NCBI GenBank assembly: GCA_021730985.1
Contig: JAKFYI010000019.1
Coordinates: forward strand, 39,812-103,811
Direction of reading: 5' to 3'
Length of the DNA: 64,000 bases
Source of the DNA: Hyphomicrobiales bacterium
GTDB lineage: Bacteria > Pseudomonadota > Alphaproteobacteria > Rhizobiales > Xanthobacteraceae
The translations under genes were made by a program, and so were the position numbers. Positions 16,037 to 24,515 of this stretch are shown piece after piece (the stretch's first letter is position 1; every line of letters begins with the position of its first letter). The notes under the pieces were generated by a model. That model was not told where the DNA came from and searched no databases. It saw only the letters and a program-made list of their open reading frames with translations.

Positions 16037-17878
16037 CTACGCGCCCTCGAACTGCAACTTGGCAAGACGCGCATAAAGACCGCCGCGCACCACCAGGCTC
16101 TCGTGGGTGCCTTCCTCGACGATCTCTCCCTGATCGATCACCAAAATGCGGTCGCAACGCAATACTGTGGCCAGCCGGTGCGCGATCACCAGTGTGGTGC
16201 GCTCGGCCATCAGCCGCACCAGCGCGGTCTGCACCAGCGTCTCGTTCTCCGCATCGAGCGATGACGTCGCCTCGTCGAGCAGCAGCAGCGGCGCGTCGCG
16301 CAGGATGGCGCGCGCGATCGCGATGCGCTGGCGCTGCCCGCCGGACAGCGTGACGCCGCGCTCGCCCACCGGGGTTTCATATCCCAGCGGCAACTGCCGG
16401 ATGAATTCTGTGGCAGCCGCTGCATCGGCCGCGCGCGCCACCTCGTCGTCGGTGGCCTCCGGGCGGCCGAACCGGATGTTCTCGCGCACCGAAGTGGAGA
16501 AGATCGCGGTGTCCTGCGGCACCAGCGCGATGCGCCGGCGAAACTCGCGCGGGTCGGCGTGGTCGGCGCGCACGCCGTCGATCGACACCGTGCCGGATGT
16601 GGGGTCGTAGAAGCGCAAAATGAGATGAAAGATCGTGCTCTTGCCCGCGCCGGATGGCCCAACGATGGCGACCTTCTCGCCGGGCTTGATGTGCAGCGAC
16701 ACGCCGCGCAGCGCCGGAGGCTCCGGCCGTGCCGGATAGGCGAAGTGGACGTTGTCGAACTGCACCTCGCCGCGGCCGTGCGCGGGCATGCTGGCTGGCC
16801 GTGCCGGCGACTTGATCGCGGGCTCGGCCTGCATGATCTCGAACAGGCGTTCCGCAGCTCCGGATGCCGCGCTGATCTCGCCCCACACCTGGCTCAATTC
16901 GCCCAGTCCGCCGGCCGCGAACACCGCGTACAGCACGAACTGCGACAACCGTCCCGCGGTCATGCGGTCCGCCAGCACGTCCTGCGCGCCGATCCAGAGC
17001 ACGCCCACCACGCTTGCGAACACCAGGAAGATGGCGATGGCGGTGAGCACCGCGCGCGCCAGCGTCGAACGCTGCGCCGCGCTGTAGGCACGCTCCACCG
17101 CCGCGGTGAAGTGTGCGGTGGCAGCCCGCTCGTTGGAGTAGGCCTGCATGGTGCGCACCGCGCCGATCTGCTCGGAGGCGAAGGCGGAGGCGTCAGCGAG
17201 CGTGTCCTGCGCCGTGCGCGAGCGGCGGCGCACCGCGCGGCCGAAGCCGACCAGCGGCAGCACGATCAGCGGAATGGCGCCGAGCACGAACGCCGACAAC
17301 TTGGGGCTCGTCACCACCATCATCGCGGACGCGCCGATGAACAGCACGAGGTTGCGCAGCGCGATCGACACCGACGCGCCGACCGCGGCCTTGATCTGTG
17401 TGGTGTCGGCGGTGAGCCTCGAGAGAAGTTCGCCACTCTGCGCGCGGTCGAAGAACGCAGGCGACAGCACGGAAAGATGCGTGAAAAGCTGGCTGCGCAG
17501 ATCCGCGACGATGCGCTCGCCGAGCGTGGTGACGAGGTAATACCGCGCGGCGCTGGCGCCCGCGAGCACCGCCGCCACCGCGATCATCACGGCGAAATAG
17601 CTGTCGATCAGCTCAATGCTCTGGTGGGAGAAGCCGAAATCCACCATGCGCCGCACCGCGACCGGCACGGCGAGGGTGGCCAGCGCCGCCACCACCAGCG
17701 CCACGAACGCGCCGAGCACGCGGCCGCGGTAGCGCATCAGGTAGGGACGGAGCTGCTTGAGCGGCTCGATTTTGATGGAGCGGCCGCCTTTGGCGTCTGC
17801 CCCGGACTGGGCCGCGGCCTGGGCGCGCGCCGACGGCTCGAAGCCGCGACCGCCTGAGGTGTCGTTCATGTCCATCAC
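16037..17878 (-). CDS. ABC exporter, fused transmembrane and ATPase domains
   Basis: A 613-residue half-transporter of the MsbA/type IV exporter class, acting as a homodimer in the inner membrane. Six transmembrane helices lie at about residues 50-340. The ATPase domain has Walker [10 protein letters not shown] (407-415), signature LSGGQRQ (511-517), Walker [10 protein letters not shown] (about 529-537) and the H-loop histidine near 567 (VIAHRLATV), so it should be catalytically competent. Three closely spaced starts are possible (GTG at 17878, ATG at 17875 and 17869), with no clear ribosome-binding site to decide between them. The substrate (lipid, peptide or drug) is not predictable from this sequence. 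It is divergent from rpmE. Confidence 0.92.
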   Translation of the reverse strand: MMDMNDTSGGRGFEPSARAQAAAQSGADAKGGRSIKIEPLKQLRPYLMRYRGRVLGAFVALVVAALATLAVPVAVRRMVDFGFSHQSIELIDSYFAVMIAVAAVLAGASAARYYLVTTLGERIVADLRSQLFTHLSVLSPAFFDRAQSGELLSRLTADTTQIKAAVGASVSIALRNLVLFIGASAMMVVTSPKLSAFVLGAIPLIVLPLVGFGRAVRRRSRTAQDTLADASAFASEQIGAVRTMQAYSNERAATAHFTAAVERAYSAAQRSTLARAVLTAIAIFLVFASVVGVLWIGAQDVLADRMTAGRLSQFVLYAVFAAGGLGELSQVWGEISAASGAAERLFEIMQAEPAIKSPARPASMPAHGRGEVQFDNVHFAYPARPEPPALRGVSLHIKPGEKVAIVGPSGAGKSTIFHLILRFYDPTSGTVSIDGVRADHADPREFRRRIALVPQDTAIFSTSVRENIRFGRPEATDDEVARAADAAAATEFIRQLPLGYETPVGERGVTLSGGQRQRIAIARAILRDAPLLLLDEATSSLDAENETLVQTALVRLMAERTTLVIAHRLATVLRCDRILVIDQGEIVEEGTHESLVVRGGLYARLAKLQFEGA

Positions 17879-17989
17879 TCAATTCGGCCGAAACGCGCCG
17901 TCACAATGGGTAGGGCATGGTCCGGAAAAGTGGAAGCCGGTTTTCGGCGGCGAACCCGCAACGGGCCAAAAACGTCCGGAATCGGCGGC

Positions 17990-18018
17990 TTGTCGGCCCG
18001 TTTCCGGTCCTGTATAGA
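17990..18018 (+). promoter_or_regulatory. rpmE promoter
   Basis: TTGTCG (17990-17995) and TATAGA (18013-18018) are separated by 17 bp, a good housekeeping promoter. It lies 61 bp upstream of the rpmE start codon. Confidence 0.65.
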
Positions 18019-18079
18019 ACCGCGAAATTCCAGCGCTGATCCGCCAGGGGCGGGGCGCTCGACATTCAGGACAATAACG

Positions 18080-18310
18080 ATGAAGCCCGACCTGCACCCC
18101 AGCTATCACACCATCACCGTCAAGATGACCGACGGCTCCGAATTCGCCACCCGCTCGACCTGGGGCAAGAAGGGCGACGTGCTGCATCTCGACATCGATC
18201 CGAAGTCGCACCCGGCCTGGACCGGCGGAAACCAGGCGCTGCTCGATCGCGGCGGCCGGCTGTCGCGGTTCCAGAAGAAGTTCGCGGGCCTCGACCTCGA
18301 CAAGAAGTAG
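18080..18310 (+). CDS. rpmE: 50S ribosomal protein L31
   Basis: A 76-residue L31. It starts [20 protein letters not shown], contains the [20 protein letters not shown] core and ends in a basic RFQKKFAGL segment. It lacks the zinc-binding cysteines of the Cys4 form, as is usual for alphaproteobacterial L31. It binds the central protuberance of the large subunit and bridges to the 30S head. It is a single-gene transcript: a promoter at 17990-18018 and a strong terminator at 18332-18363 bracket it. Confidence 0.97.
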   Translation: MKPDLHPSYHTITVKMTDGSEFATRSTWGKKGDVLHLDIDPKSHPAWTGGNQALLDRGGRLSRFQKKFAGLDLDKK

Positions 18311-18331
18311 CTGCGGCAACGCTGGCAAATG

Positions 18332-18363
18332 AAAACCCCCGCCGCGAGGCGGGGGTTTTTCTT
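18332..18363 (+). terminator. rpmE Rho-independent terminator
   Basis: A perfect 12-bp stem (18332-18343 with 18348-18359), a GCGA tetraloop and a following T run (TTTTTCTTT). The A run on the left side means it can also terminate the minus-strand DUF1465 transcript. Confidence 0.95.
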
Positions 18364-18376
18364 TGTCGCGGGCCGC

Positions 18377-18901
18377 TCAGCGCTCGAACGCGGCCTTCAG
18401 CAGGCCGAGCTGGCGTTCCACCGGATTGGCGCCGGGCGTCTGGTCGGGCGCGATGGAGGGCGCGTAGATGTTGGCGTCGAGCCTGCGCACCTGGTCGTTG
18501 AGCTTGCGCGAGCGGTCGATCAGATCGCGCAGCCGCTCGGGCAGCAGTTTGACGGTCGAAGCATCGCCCGGCTCGCCGACCGAAAGCTTGACCTTGCTTT
18601 TTTCCTTGTTGGCTTGCGAGAGCGTCATCTCGCCTTCCTTCACCGCGCGATGCAGCAGCAGCCATGACGCAAGCTGCATCAGCCGCGTGGTGAGCCGCAT
18701 GCTTTCGGTGGCGTAGGCGAGCGCAGCTCCACGCTCCAGCTTCTTGGATTCCTGCCGGCCCGGGCCGTCGAGATAGGCGGCGGTCTCTTCGACCAGCGCC
18801 ATGCCGTCGCGGAACAGATTGGCGAACGCGGCCGATCCGGCGAGTTTCTCGCCGAACGACACCGGTTCCGCCGCTCGTTGGTCAGCGGTGCTCTCGTTCA
18901 T
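18377..18901 (-). CDS. DUF1465 family protein
   Basis: A 174-residue soluble, largely helical protein matching the alphaproteobacterial DUF1465 family. Characteristic segments are FANLFRDGMALVEETAAYLD, the RLTTRLMQLASWLLLHRAV helix and LPERLRDLIDRSRKLNDQVR. The start is at MNESTADQ (18901); the longer frame upstream runs through non-coding leader sequence. Function is unknown to me; members are conserved in alphaproteobacteria next to core genes. Its leader contains a complete terminator (19028-19055) and a CtrA-type box, so read-through or attenuation control is possible (inference). Confidence 0.88.
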   Translation of the reverse strand: MNESTADQRAAEPVSFGEKLAGSAAFANLFRDGMALVEETAAYLDGPGRQESKKLERGAALAYATESMRLTTRLMQLASWLLLHRAVKEGEMTLSQANKEKSKVKLSVGEPGDASTVKLLPERLRDLIDRSRKLNDQVRRLDANIYAPSIAPDQTPGANPVERQLGLLKAAFER

Positions 18902-19027
18902 ACAAAGCGCCTCACCCCACTCAAGGCGCTGATAAAGAACGCTGCGGCCCGCGCTGTCCAGGAGCGCGGCCACAAAGTTTACAAAATGGTAACCAGAGCG
19001 AAGGATGGCCCGAAACGGGACAACAAC

Positions 19028-19055
19028 AAAAAAGAGCCGCCGTTTCCGGCGGCTC
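19028..19055 (-). terminator. Rho-independent terminator, minus strand, upstream of DUF1465
   Basis: An 8-bp perfect stem GAGCCGCC/GGCGGCTC (19034-19041 with 19048-19055), a 6-nt loop, and six T residues on the minus strand (19028-19033). It lies upstream of the DUF1465 start, so it must end a short minus-strand transcript or attenuate DUF1465. Confidence 0.85.
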
Positions 19056-19142
19056 AAAGTGATAACAGGGAGGCGTCAAACAGAGTGGACAGGAGCCACT
19101 CAAAGTCCATGAAGATGGACAGACATCAGTAATGAAGGGGAA
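19028..19142 (-). ncRNA. Candidate small RNA or attenuated leader ahead of DUF1465
   Basis: A transcript of about 110 nt is predicted between an AT-rich promoter (TATATT-like -10 on the minus strand near 19148-19153) and the terminator at 19028-19055. It contains CCUCC, a ribosome-binding-site-complementary motif frequent in regulatory RNAs, in an unpaired stretch before the terminator. It also contains an 18-codon open frame (19054-19110, MDFEWLLSTLFDASLLSL) whose stop codon enters the terminator stem but which has no ribosome-binding site. Either a trans-acting sRNA or a leader-peptide attenuator would fit. Confidence 0.4.
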
Positions 19143-19145
19143 AGC

Positions 19146-19160
19146 TTAATATATAGTTAA
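19146..19160. promoter_or_regulatory. CtrA-type binding box TTAA-N7-TTAA
   Basis: TTAA at 19146-19149 and TTAA at 19157-19160 are separated by exactly 7 bp, a perfect match to the CtrA cell-cycle regulator consensus and striking in this GC-rich context. It overlaps the predicted -10/-35 area of the minus-strand small transcript. The genome very probably encodes CtrA, but occupancy is inferred. Confidence 0.6.
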
Positions 19161-19218
19161 CGGCGCTTGCCGAGGCAGACGCGCGTCCGCGGTTTCCGTC
19201 TCTGCAAACGCGGCGGCA

Positions 19219-19413
19219 TCACTTCTTGAAAAATTGATCGGCCGCAGATTTCGACGCCTGCTTGCCCGCCATGTTGGCTTCCAGCCGCGCGATCTCTTCC
19301 TTGAGCAGCGCGATGCGCCCCGACAGTTCGCCGACCGACAGAAGCGTGAGTTCCTGACCGATCTCGTGGACGAATTTCTTCTTCGGGCGGTCGTCTTCGT
19401 CGATGGCTGCCAT
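19219..19413 (-). CDS. DUF1192 family small protein
   Basis: A 64-residue protein of the alphaproteobacterial DUF1192 family. It begins MAAIDEDDRPKKKFVHEIGQ, then ELTLLSVGELSGRIALLKEE and a coiled-coil helix IARLEANMAGKQASK, ending AADQFFKK. The start at 19413 gives the canonical family N-terminus; an in-frame codon 54 bp upstream adds atypical residues. Function unknown; the charged coiled coil suggests a protein-protein interaction role. It lies between the DUF4239-like gene and the candidate small RNA. Confidence 0.9.
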   Translation of the reverse strand: MAAIDEDDRPKKKFVHEIGQELTLLSVGELSGRIALLKEEIARLEANMAGKQASKSAADQFFKK

Positions 19414-19495
19414 GATCGTCTCCCGCGAGCGCGCCGGAATATTAATCGCGGGTCCGATGCTTGTCACATGCCGCGCGTCAGCGTGCGGCAGCTTT

Positions 19496-20275
19496 CTAGT
19501 TGCGAAAAAGCGACGCCATGGCCGTGCGCAACGGTTCCGACGGTATCGGATTGAGCGCCGAGAATGGAAACTCGTTCATCAGCAGGATCGACAGGCAGGT
19601 CGATAGCGCCAGCCCGAACACAAGCTGCGCCAGCAGCATCGGTTTCGGCCGATTGATGTGCGTGATTGCGATAGCCAGTTGCGTGAGTATCCCGAAAAGG
19701 ATCATGGCGTGCCACTTGATCGTGAAGCTGCGATTCTCGGCAATGATGACCCGCACCTGGCGCTTCTCGCGCAATTGCACGAAGGCATCGAGCATCTTGG
19801 ATTGCACCACCGGGCCTGCGTTGCTGCCGACCGGCCCCGATACGATCAGTCCGGAGATGGTGCGGACCCGGGCCAGCAATTCGAGCGAGCGCTTGCCTTG
19901 CTGCATCAGCGGCCAATCCTGCTCGATCACGACCTTGGCGTAATCGACCAGCGCATTGTGCAGCACGGCCGTGTGCTGCTTGTCCTGTCCTTCCGCCAGC
20001 CGGGCCAGGGTGCGGATCGCATCGCCTTCGTCGATCACGGCCTGGCGGGCGGTCTGGTTGCGCACCCAGATATCGTTGGCGAGGAACGCGGCGAACAGGC
20101 CGAACAGCAGCGCGACGGTGCCCACCGTGGATGAGTTCGCGCTGGAGTAGAGGCTTTCCCGCGTGGACGGCGACAGCCTGCTCGCCAGCCAGGCCAGCAG
20201 CAGGCCCGGCCCCAGCCCGGCAACGATGCACGCGGCCACCACCAGGGCCGGCGGCCAATCGAGAAAGCCAAACAT
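19496..20275 (-). CDS. DUF4239-like membrane protein
   Basis: A 259-residue membrane protein with four hydrophobic helices: residues ~10-32 and ~47-65 at the N-terminus, and ~188-207 and ~215-235 at the C-terminus. They flank a central soluble domain of about 115 residues rich in charged helices (RQAVIDEGDAIRTLARLAEG). This two-plus-two layout and the short loop RESLYSSANSSTVGTVALLF resemble DUF4239 (bestrophin-like) proteins, suggesting an ion channel-type architecture. No catalytic residues are recognised. It follows the hdeA-like gene by 18 bp and is probably in the same operon. Confidence 0.7.
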   Translation of the reverse strand: MFGFLDWPPALVVAACIVAGLGPGLLLAWLASRLSPSTRESLYSSANSSTVGTVALLFGLFAAFLANDIWVRNQTARQAVIDEGDAIRTLARLAEGQDKQHTAVLHNALVDYAKVVIEQDWPLMQQGKRSLELLARVRTISGLIVSGPVGSNAGPVVQSKMLDAFVQLREKRQVRVIIAENRSFTIKWHAMILFGILTQLAIAITHINRPKPMLLAQLVFGLALSTCLSILLMNEFPFSALNPIPSEPLRTAMASLFRN

Positions 20276-20293
20276 TGCGCCCGCCCCCGGCGG

Positions 20294-20632
20294 CTATCGC
20301 TTCTTCTGCTCTTGCTTCAGGATGAAATCGATCGCCTGAATGATCGTTTTGCCCTTGTTGGCTTTGCAATGCACGATGACGTTGTGAATGCCTTCTTTGA
20401 CTCTGGGTATATTAATCGCGTGCTTCTTGGCGAGCCCGTTGTACCAGCCGCTGTACCAGACGCCGAGAAAGTCGGCGTCTTCTTGATAGGTGTTCGCAAG
20501 CTGCGCGCATGTGAGTTTTTGAACGTCGATGTAGCCTTTCGAGTCTGCATACGTTTTCAATTCGACTTGGGCCGATGCGGCCGAGGCGAACAGCAGGACG
20601 CCTGCGGCGGCCGAAACGAGAATGTTACGCAT
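20294..20632 (-). CDS. HdeA/HdeB-like periplasmic acid-stress protein
   Basis: A 112-residue secreted protein: a signal peptide (residues 1-21, cleavage after ASA) and an ~85-residue mature domain with two cysteines (LTCAQL and VHCKAN) placed like the disulfide of HdeA. The motif FLGVWYSGWYNGLAKKH matches the HdeA family helix W-x3-G-Y. HdeA proteins are periplasmic chaperones that protect against acid unfolding; in alphaproteobacteria the role is less certain. The lysine-rich C-terminus (LKQEQKKR) is typical. The 18-bp gap to the DUF4239-like gene suggests co-transcription. Confidence 0.82.
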   Translation of the reverse strand: MRNILVSAAAGVLLFASAASAQVELKTYADSKGYIDVQKLTCAQLANTYQEDADFLGVWYSGWYNGLAKKHAINIPRVKEGIHNVIVHCKANKGKTIIQAIDFILKQEQKKR

Positions 20633-20770
20633 TGTAATTCCTTATCTGATGGGATGTTGCGGTGATGGCGGGCCTGCGCATTCTTGCGTCGAAAGGAAGC
20701 GCCGGCAAGCGGGCCGCACCTGCCTTTGGCAAGCGCGGCCCGTCGCTTTGAGTGACGGCGGCTGTCAGCT

Positions 20771-22312
20771 TCAGTTCTTGACCGGCCTCGTCACGGCTTC
20801 CATCACGCGATCCAGATTGAAGGTGCCTGGTTTCTGGCGCGGCGGAAATTCACGGAAGCTCTGCAACCACTGCCCTACGAAGCCGGCGGCCGGAGCGACC
20901 ATGAACATGCGATCGATATACCAGCGCTGATACTCCATGCCGATCTGGTGAGCGAGTTCGAACGGATCGTTGCGCAGGTTCGTCAGCATCGGCGCACGCA
21001 GAGGAACAAACGGCTCTAGCCAGACGTGGAGACCGTGAGCGTCCTGACGAAGGAACGTCGCCTTCCAATTGCCGTAGCGCAGGGCCGCAACGCTGCCGTC
21101 GTCGGTCCAATAGATAAACTCCTTGCGCGGCCACTGGCCTTCGCCCTTCAGTGCGGGCATGAGGTTGTAGCCATCGAGATGGACCTTGTAGGTCATAGTC
21201 CCGACGGTCTTGCCCTTCTTCAGGTCGTCCTTGACGTTGGCGTCGCCTGCCGCGGCAAGCAAGGTCGTAAACATGTCCTCGTGCGCGCCGATCTCGTTGA
21301 TGATCGTCCCGGGCTTGATGACGCCGGGCCAGCGGATGGCGGCCGGCACCCTGTAGCCGCCCTCCCACTGCGTATTCTTCTCGCCACGGAACATCGTGGT
21401 CCCGCCGTCGGGCCATGAGAAAGCTTCCGCCCCGTTGTCGGTTGAGTACATGACGATGGTGTTCTCATCGAGACCCAGTTCCTTGAGCTTCGCGAGGATG
21501 AGGCCGACGTGACCGTCGTGTTCGACCATGCCGTCTGCGTAGACGCCGAGACCGGTCTTACCCACGGACTCCTTCTTCAGGTGCGTGAAGATGTGCATCC
21601 GGGTGGAATTCCACCACATGAAGAACGGTTTGTTCTCGTTCTTTGCGCGCGTCATGAAGTCGAGAGCTTTGACGTTGACCTCCTCGTCGATCGTCTCCAT
21701 GCGCTTCCGGGTGAGCGGGCCGGTGTCGGTGATCCTGCCGTTCGCGAAGCTGTGAATGACGCCGCGCGGCCCATACTTCTTCTTGAACTCGGGATCCTTC
21801 GGATAGTCGACGTTCTCCGGCTCTTCTTCCGCATTCAAGTGGTAGAGATTGCCGAAGAATTCGTCGAAGCCGTGGCTGGTCGGCAGCATATCGTCGCGGT
21901 CGCCGAGGTGGTTCTTGCCGAACTGACCGGTCATGTAGCCCCGCGCCTTGAGCATGGTGGCGATGGTCGGGTCTTCCTTCTTCATGCCTTCGGGCGCGCC
22001 TGGCAGGCCTACCTTCGTTAACCCGGTGCGGATCGGCGATTGCCCGGTGATGAACGCCGCGCGTCCGGCGGTGCAGCTCTGCTGCCCGTACCAGTCGGTG
22101 AACAGAGCGCCTTGCTGGGCGATACTGTCGATGTTGGGCGTGCGGTAGCCCATCATCCCCAGGTTGTAGGCGCTAACGTTGAACTGGCCGATGTCATCGC
22201 CCCAGATGATAAGGACGTTCGGCGGCCGCTGCTGCTGAGCTTGCACTGCCGAGGACAACAGCACGGATGTCGCAAGCGCGAGCGCAAGCGCGTGGCTCTT
22301 CTTAAAGATCAT
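20771..22312 (-). CDS. Periplasmic sulfatase (arylsulfatase family)
   Basis: A 513-residue type I sulfatase with signal peptide residues 1-26. The formylglycine motif is CTAGRAAFITG with C80 as the residue to be oxidised (C-x-A-x-R variant). The metal-binding NVLIIWGDDIGQFN (D39, D40), the DNGAEAFSWPDGGTTMFRGE motif and MPALKGEGQWPRKEF are all present, so it should hydrolyse sulfate esters. GGGAGGA ahead of the ATG at 22312 decides the start. The divergent LysR-type gene 304 bp away is its likely regulator. No sulfatase-maturating enzyme is in the window, so activation would depend on a gene elsewhere. Confidence 0.92.
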   Translation of the reverse strand: MIFKKSHALALALATSVLLSSAVQAQQQRPPNVLIIWGDDIGQFNVSAYNLGMMGYRTPNIDSIAQQGALFTDWYGQQSCTAGRAAFITGQSPIRTGLTKVGLPGAPEGMKKEDPTIATMLKARGYMTGQFGKNHLGDRDDMLPTSHGFDEFFGNLYHLNAEEEPENVDYPKDPEFKKKYGPRGVIHSFANGRITDTGPLTRKRMETIDEEVNVKALDFMTRAKNENKPFFMWWNSTRMHIFTHLKKESVGKTGLGVYADGMVEHDGHVGLILAKLKELGLDENTIVMYSTDNGAEAFSWPDGGTTMFRGEKNTQWEGGYRVPAAIRWPGVIKPGTIINEIGAHEDMFTTLLAAAGDANVKDDLKKGKTVGTMTYKVHLDGYNLMPALKGEGQWPRKEFIYWTDDGSVAALRYGNWKATFLRQDAHGLHVWLEPFVPLRAPMLTNLRNDPFELAHQIGMEYQRWYIDRMFMVAPAAGFVGQWLQSFREFPPRQKPGTFNLDRVMEAVTRPVKN

Positions 22313-22616
22313 GAATCCTCCCATTGTTTAGGCGCATCGATGCATCGAATCGTCGAACTCGCGGCACGGAACAGCCCATGCCGAGGTTGAACCGGGCATT
22401 GTCGTCGCGGCCCGGATCGAGATTTCGAAAAATCGGCTGTCGCTGTGCGGAATTTGCGCAACGGCAAGTCCGACCAAGCATCATCATTCTCATCCTTAGA
22501 CGACGGGTGCGCGACCAAATTTCGCTTGTGTGGCGCACCCGACTGGATAACAGTCTCAGCATGGAACTCGCCAGTCCAATACCAAATTAGCATCAGTCGA
22601 TATCGAAGGTGTCATC
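22313..22616. other. Divergent regulatory region, sulfatase and LysR gene
   Basis: No gene is supported in these 304 bp. A perfect 9-bp inverted repeat, CGGGTGCGC (22504-22512) and GCGCACCCG (22533-22541), has a 20-nt spacer. This fits the two-site dyads bound by LysR-type regulators or could be an RNA stem. The LysR start codon is 75 bp away and the sulfatase start about 190 bp away. Confidence 0.45.
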
Positions 22617-23537
22617 GTGCATTCGATCCATCACCTGAAACTGATCCAGGCGCTGGCGCAGCATCGCCACTTCGGCCGTGCCGCGGCGGCGCTCGGAGTC
22701 TCTCAGCCCGGCCTGACCCGCAGCCTCAAGCAGATCGAGGAGGTGCTGGGCGTGCGGCTGTTCGACCGCGATGGCGTCGTGGCGCCGACGCTGTTCGGCG
22801 AGATCGTGCTGTCGCGAGGCACGGCCGTGCTCGGGGATTTCGCCGAGATGATGCGCGAAATCTCATTGGCGAAGGGGCTCGATGTCGGCGAACTCAACGT
22901 CGTTGCGGGGCCATATCCGGCGGAAATTTCCGGACAGAAGGCAATCGGCTTGCTCTCGGAGCGGCATCCGTCGCTGTTGGTGCAACTGAAAACCAAGGAC
23001 GGACTGCATGCTGCGGATGACGTGTTGAACGGCAGCGCCGACCTCGGCTTCGCCGATATTTCCGAGGCTTCGGACAACAAGGAGCTGGACGTCGAACCGA
23101 TCCGGACCTCGGTGTTGCGATTTTTCTGCCGGGCCGGTCACCCGCTGGCCCGCCGCAAATCGCTCGGCCTCGACGACCTTCTGGACTATCCGTGGGTCGG
23201 TCCGTCGGCATCGGCGCGCATCAAGAAATGGCTGCCGGATGTTCCGAAGCCATTCGGCGTATTCGATCACGCGCGCGAACGTTTCCACCCCCGGATCACG
23301 GTCGAGACCGTCTTCGCGGCCCAGCAGATCGTGGCCGCCGGCAATGGACTGGCCGTTGCGCTGCCGGCGTTGGTCGGCGAAAGAATAACGGACGGCACGT
23401 TCGTGACGCTGCCGGTCGAACTGCCGTGGCTGCGGCTGAACTACGGGTTCATCTTCAAGCGCGGCCGCACCCGGTCGCCGTCGGCGCTGGCCTACATGGA
23501 GATCGTCCGCAAGATCGAGGCGGCGATGCCGGAATAG
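22617..23537 (+). CDS. LysR-type transcriptional regulator
   Basis: A 306-residue LTTR. The winged helix-turn-helix occupies residues 1-65: ALAQHRHFGRAAAALGVSQP followed by GLTRSLKQIEEVLGVRLFDR. The effector-binding domain runs from about residue 90 and includes LNVVAGPYPAEISGQKAI and GLAVALPALVGERI. It starts with GTG. It probably senses a small molecule related to the divergent sulfatase or to the downstream transporter genes and autoregulates (typical for LTTRs; inference). It is convergent with the BASS-family gene, 9 bp between stops. Confidence 0.92.
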   Translation: MHSIHHLKLIQALAQHRHFGRAAAALGVSQPGLTRSLKQIEEVLGVRLFDRDGVVAPTLFGEIVLSRGTAVLGDFAEMMREISLAKGLDVGELNVVAGPYPAEISGQKAIGLLSERHPSLLVQLKTKDGLHAADDVLNGSADLGFADISEASDNKELDVEPIRTSVLRFFCRAGHPLARRKSLGLDDLLDYPWVGPSASARIKKWLPDVPKPFGVFDHARERFHPRITVETVFAAQQIVAAGNGLAVALPALVGERITDGTFVTLPVELPWLRLNYGFIFKRGRTRSPSALAYMEIVRKIEAAMPE

Positions 23538-23546
23538 CGGCGGCGT

Positions 23547-24443
23547 TCATTCGGCGGGCGCGCGGAGCGCAAATCCTGCGTGGGAGAGCCTCGTTCTGGT
23601 GAATTGCGCGTAGCCGAGCATAATCATCATCTCGATGATGAAGTAGCCGGTGAGGAAGCTCGCGAAGGCGCCGAACGACTGCTCGCCGAGCAGGCTGCGG
23701 CCGAGGATGAGCGCGATGCCGACATTGCGCACGGCGCTCTCGATCACCAGCACAGGCGCTTCGTCCGGCTTCATCCCGGTAGCCAAGATCCGCCCGAGGA
23801 TCATTGCGCCCGCGATGAATAGGATGGCTGCGAGTGCGATATCGCCGGCGAGTGCGGCGATGTCCGCACGCACCACCCACGTCGTTGTGACCAGGATCGC
23901 CAGCACGATCGCGAACGATGCGCCCCGCAAAAGGGCGCTTCGTGTCTCGATCAGTTCGGGACACGCCCGGCGCAGCAGCATGCCGATGCCCATCGGGAGA
24001 ACCATGAGGGCTGCCAGTTGCGACAGGATTTTCCACGCCGGCACTTGCAGCAGTTCGTGGTTGAGGGCCGCCACGCCCGATACGGCGGCGAGCCACAGCG
24101 GCATGCTGACCAGCGAGCAGACGGTGCCGACAGCGGTGATCGTGGCCGACAGCGAGACGCTGCAGCGCGCCAGATAGCAGTAGTAGTTGGAGATCGCCCC
24201 TCCCGGGCACAGCGCAATGACCAGCACGGCCGCGGCGATCGAAGGCTCGGGCGCTATGGCAGCGGCAATCAGCAGCCCCAGCGGCGGCAGCACGATGAGT
24301 TGGCCGATTGCGCCGAGCAACGCCGCTTTCGGATGTTTCGCCACTCGCGCAAAATCGGCGGCAACGACCTCGGTGCCGGCGATCAGCATGAGCGTGAACA
24401 GGCCGGCCGGAATGGCGGTGCTAACAATGAGGTCGAGCATCAC
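23547..24443 (-). CDS. Bile acid:sodium symporter (BASS) family transporter
   Basis: A 298-residue inner-membrane protein with 8-10 hydrophobic segments. The motif ALCPGGAISNYYCYLARCSV followed by SLSATITAVGTVCSLVSMPL matches the BASS/SBF family core that binds sodium. Members take up bile salts, pantoate, pyruvate or other organic anions; the substrate here is unknown. In this neighbourhood (a sulfatase, LTTR, TctC receptor and FAD monooxygenase) uptake of a sulfated or carboxylated organic compound is plausible, but that is inference. It may share a transcript with the TctC gene 72 bp upstream. Confidence 0.88.
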   Translation of the reverse strand: MMLDLIVSTAIPAGLFTLMLIAGTEVVAADFARVAKHPKAALLGAIGQLIVLPPLGLLIAAAIAPEPSIAAAVLVIALCPGGAISNYYCYLARCSVSLSATITAVGTVCSLVSMPLWLAAVSGVAALNHELLQVPAWKILSQLAALMVLPMGIGMLLRRACPELIETRSALLRGASFAIVLAILVTTTWVVRADIAALAGDIALAAILFIAGAMILGRILATGMKPDEAPVLVIESAVRNVGIALILGRSLLGEQSFGAFASFLTGYFIIEMMIMLGYAQFTRTRLSHAGFALRAPAE

Positions 24444-24515
24444 GCCATCATAGCGCAGCGCTTGTTCTGGTGCTGCGTATGCAAAAGGCAGGCGCGGGGA
24501 CGGTAAACCGAACCT

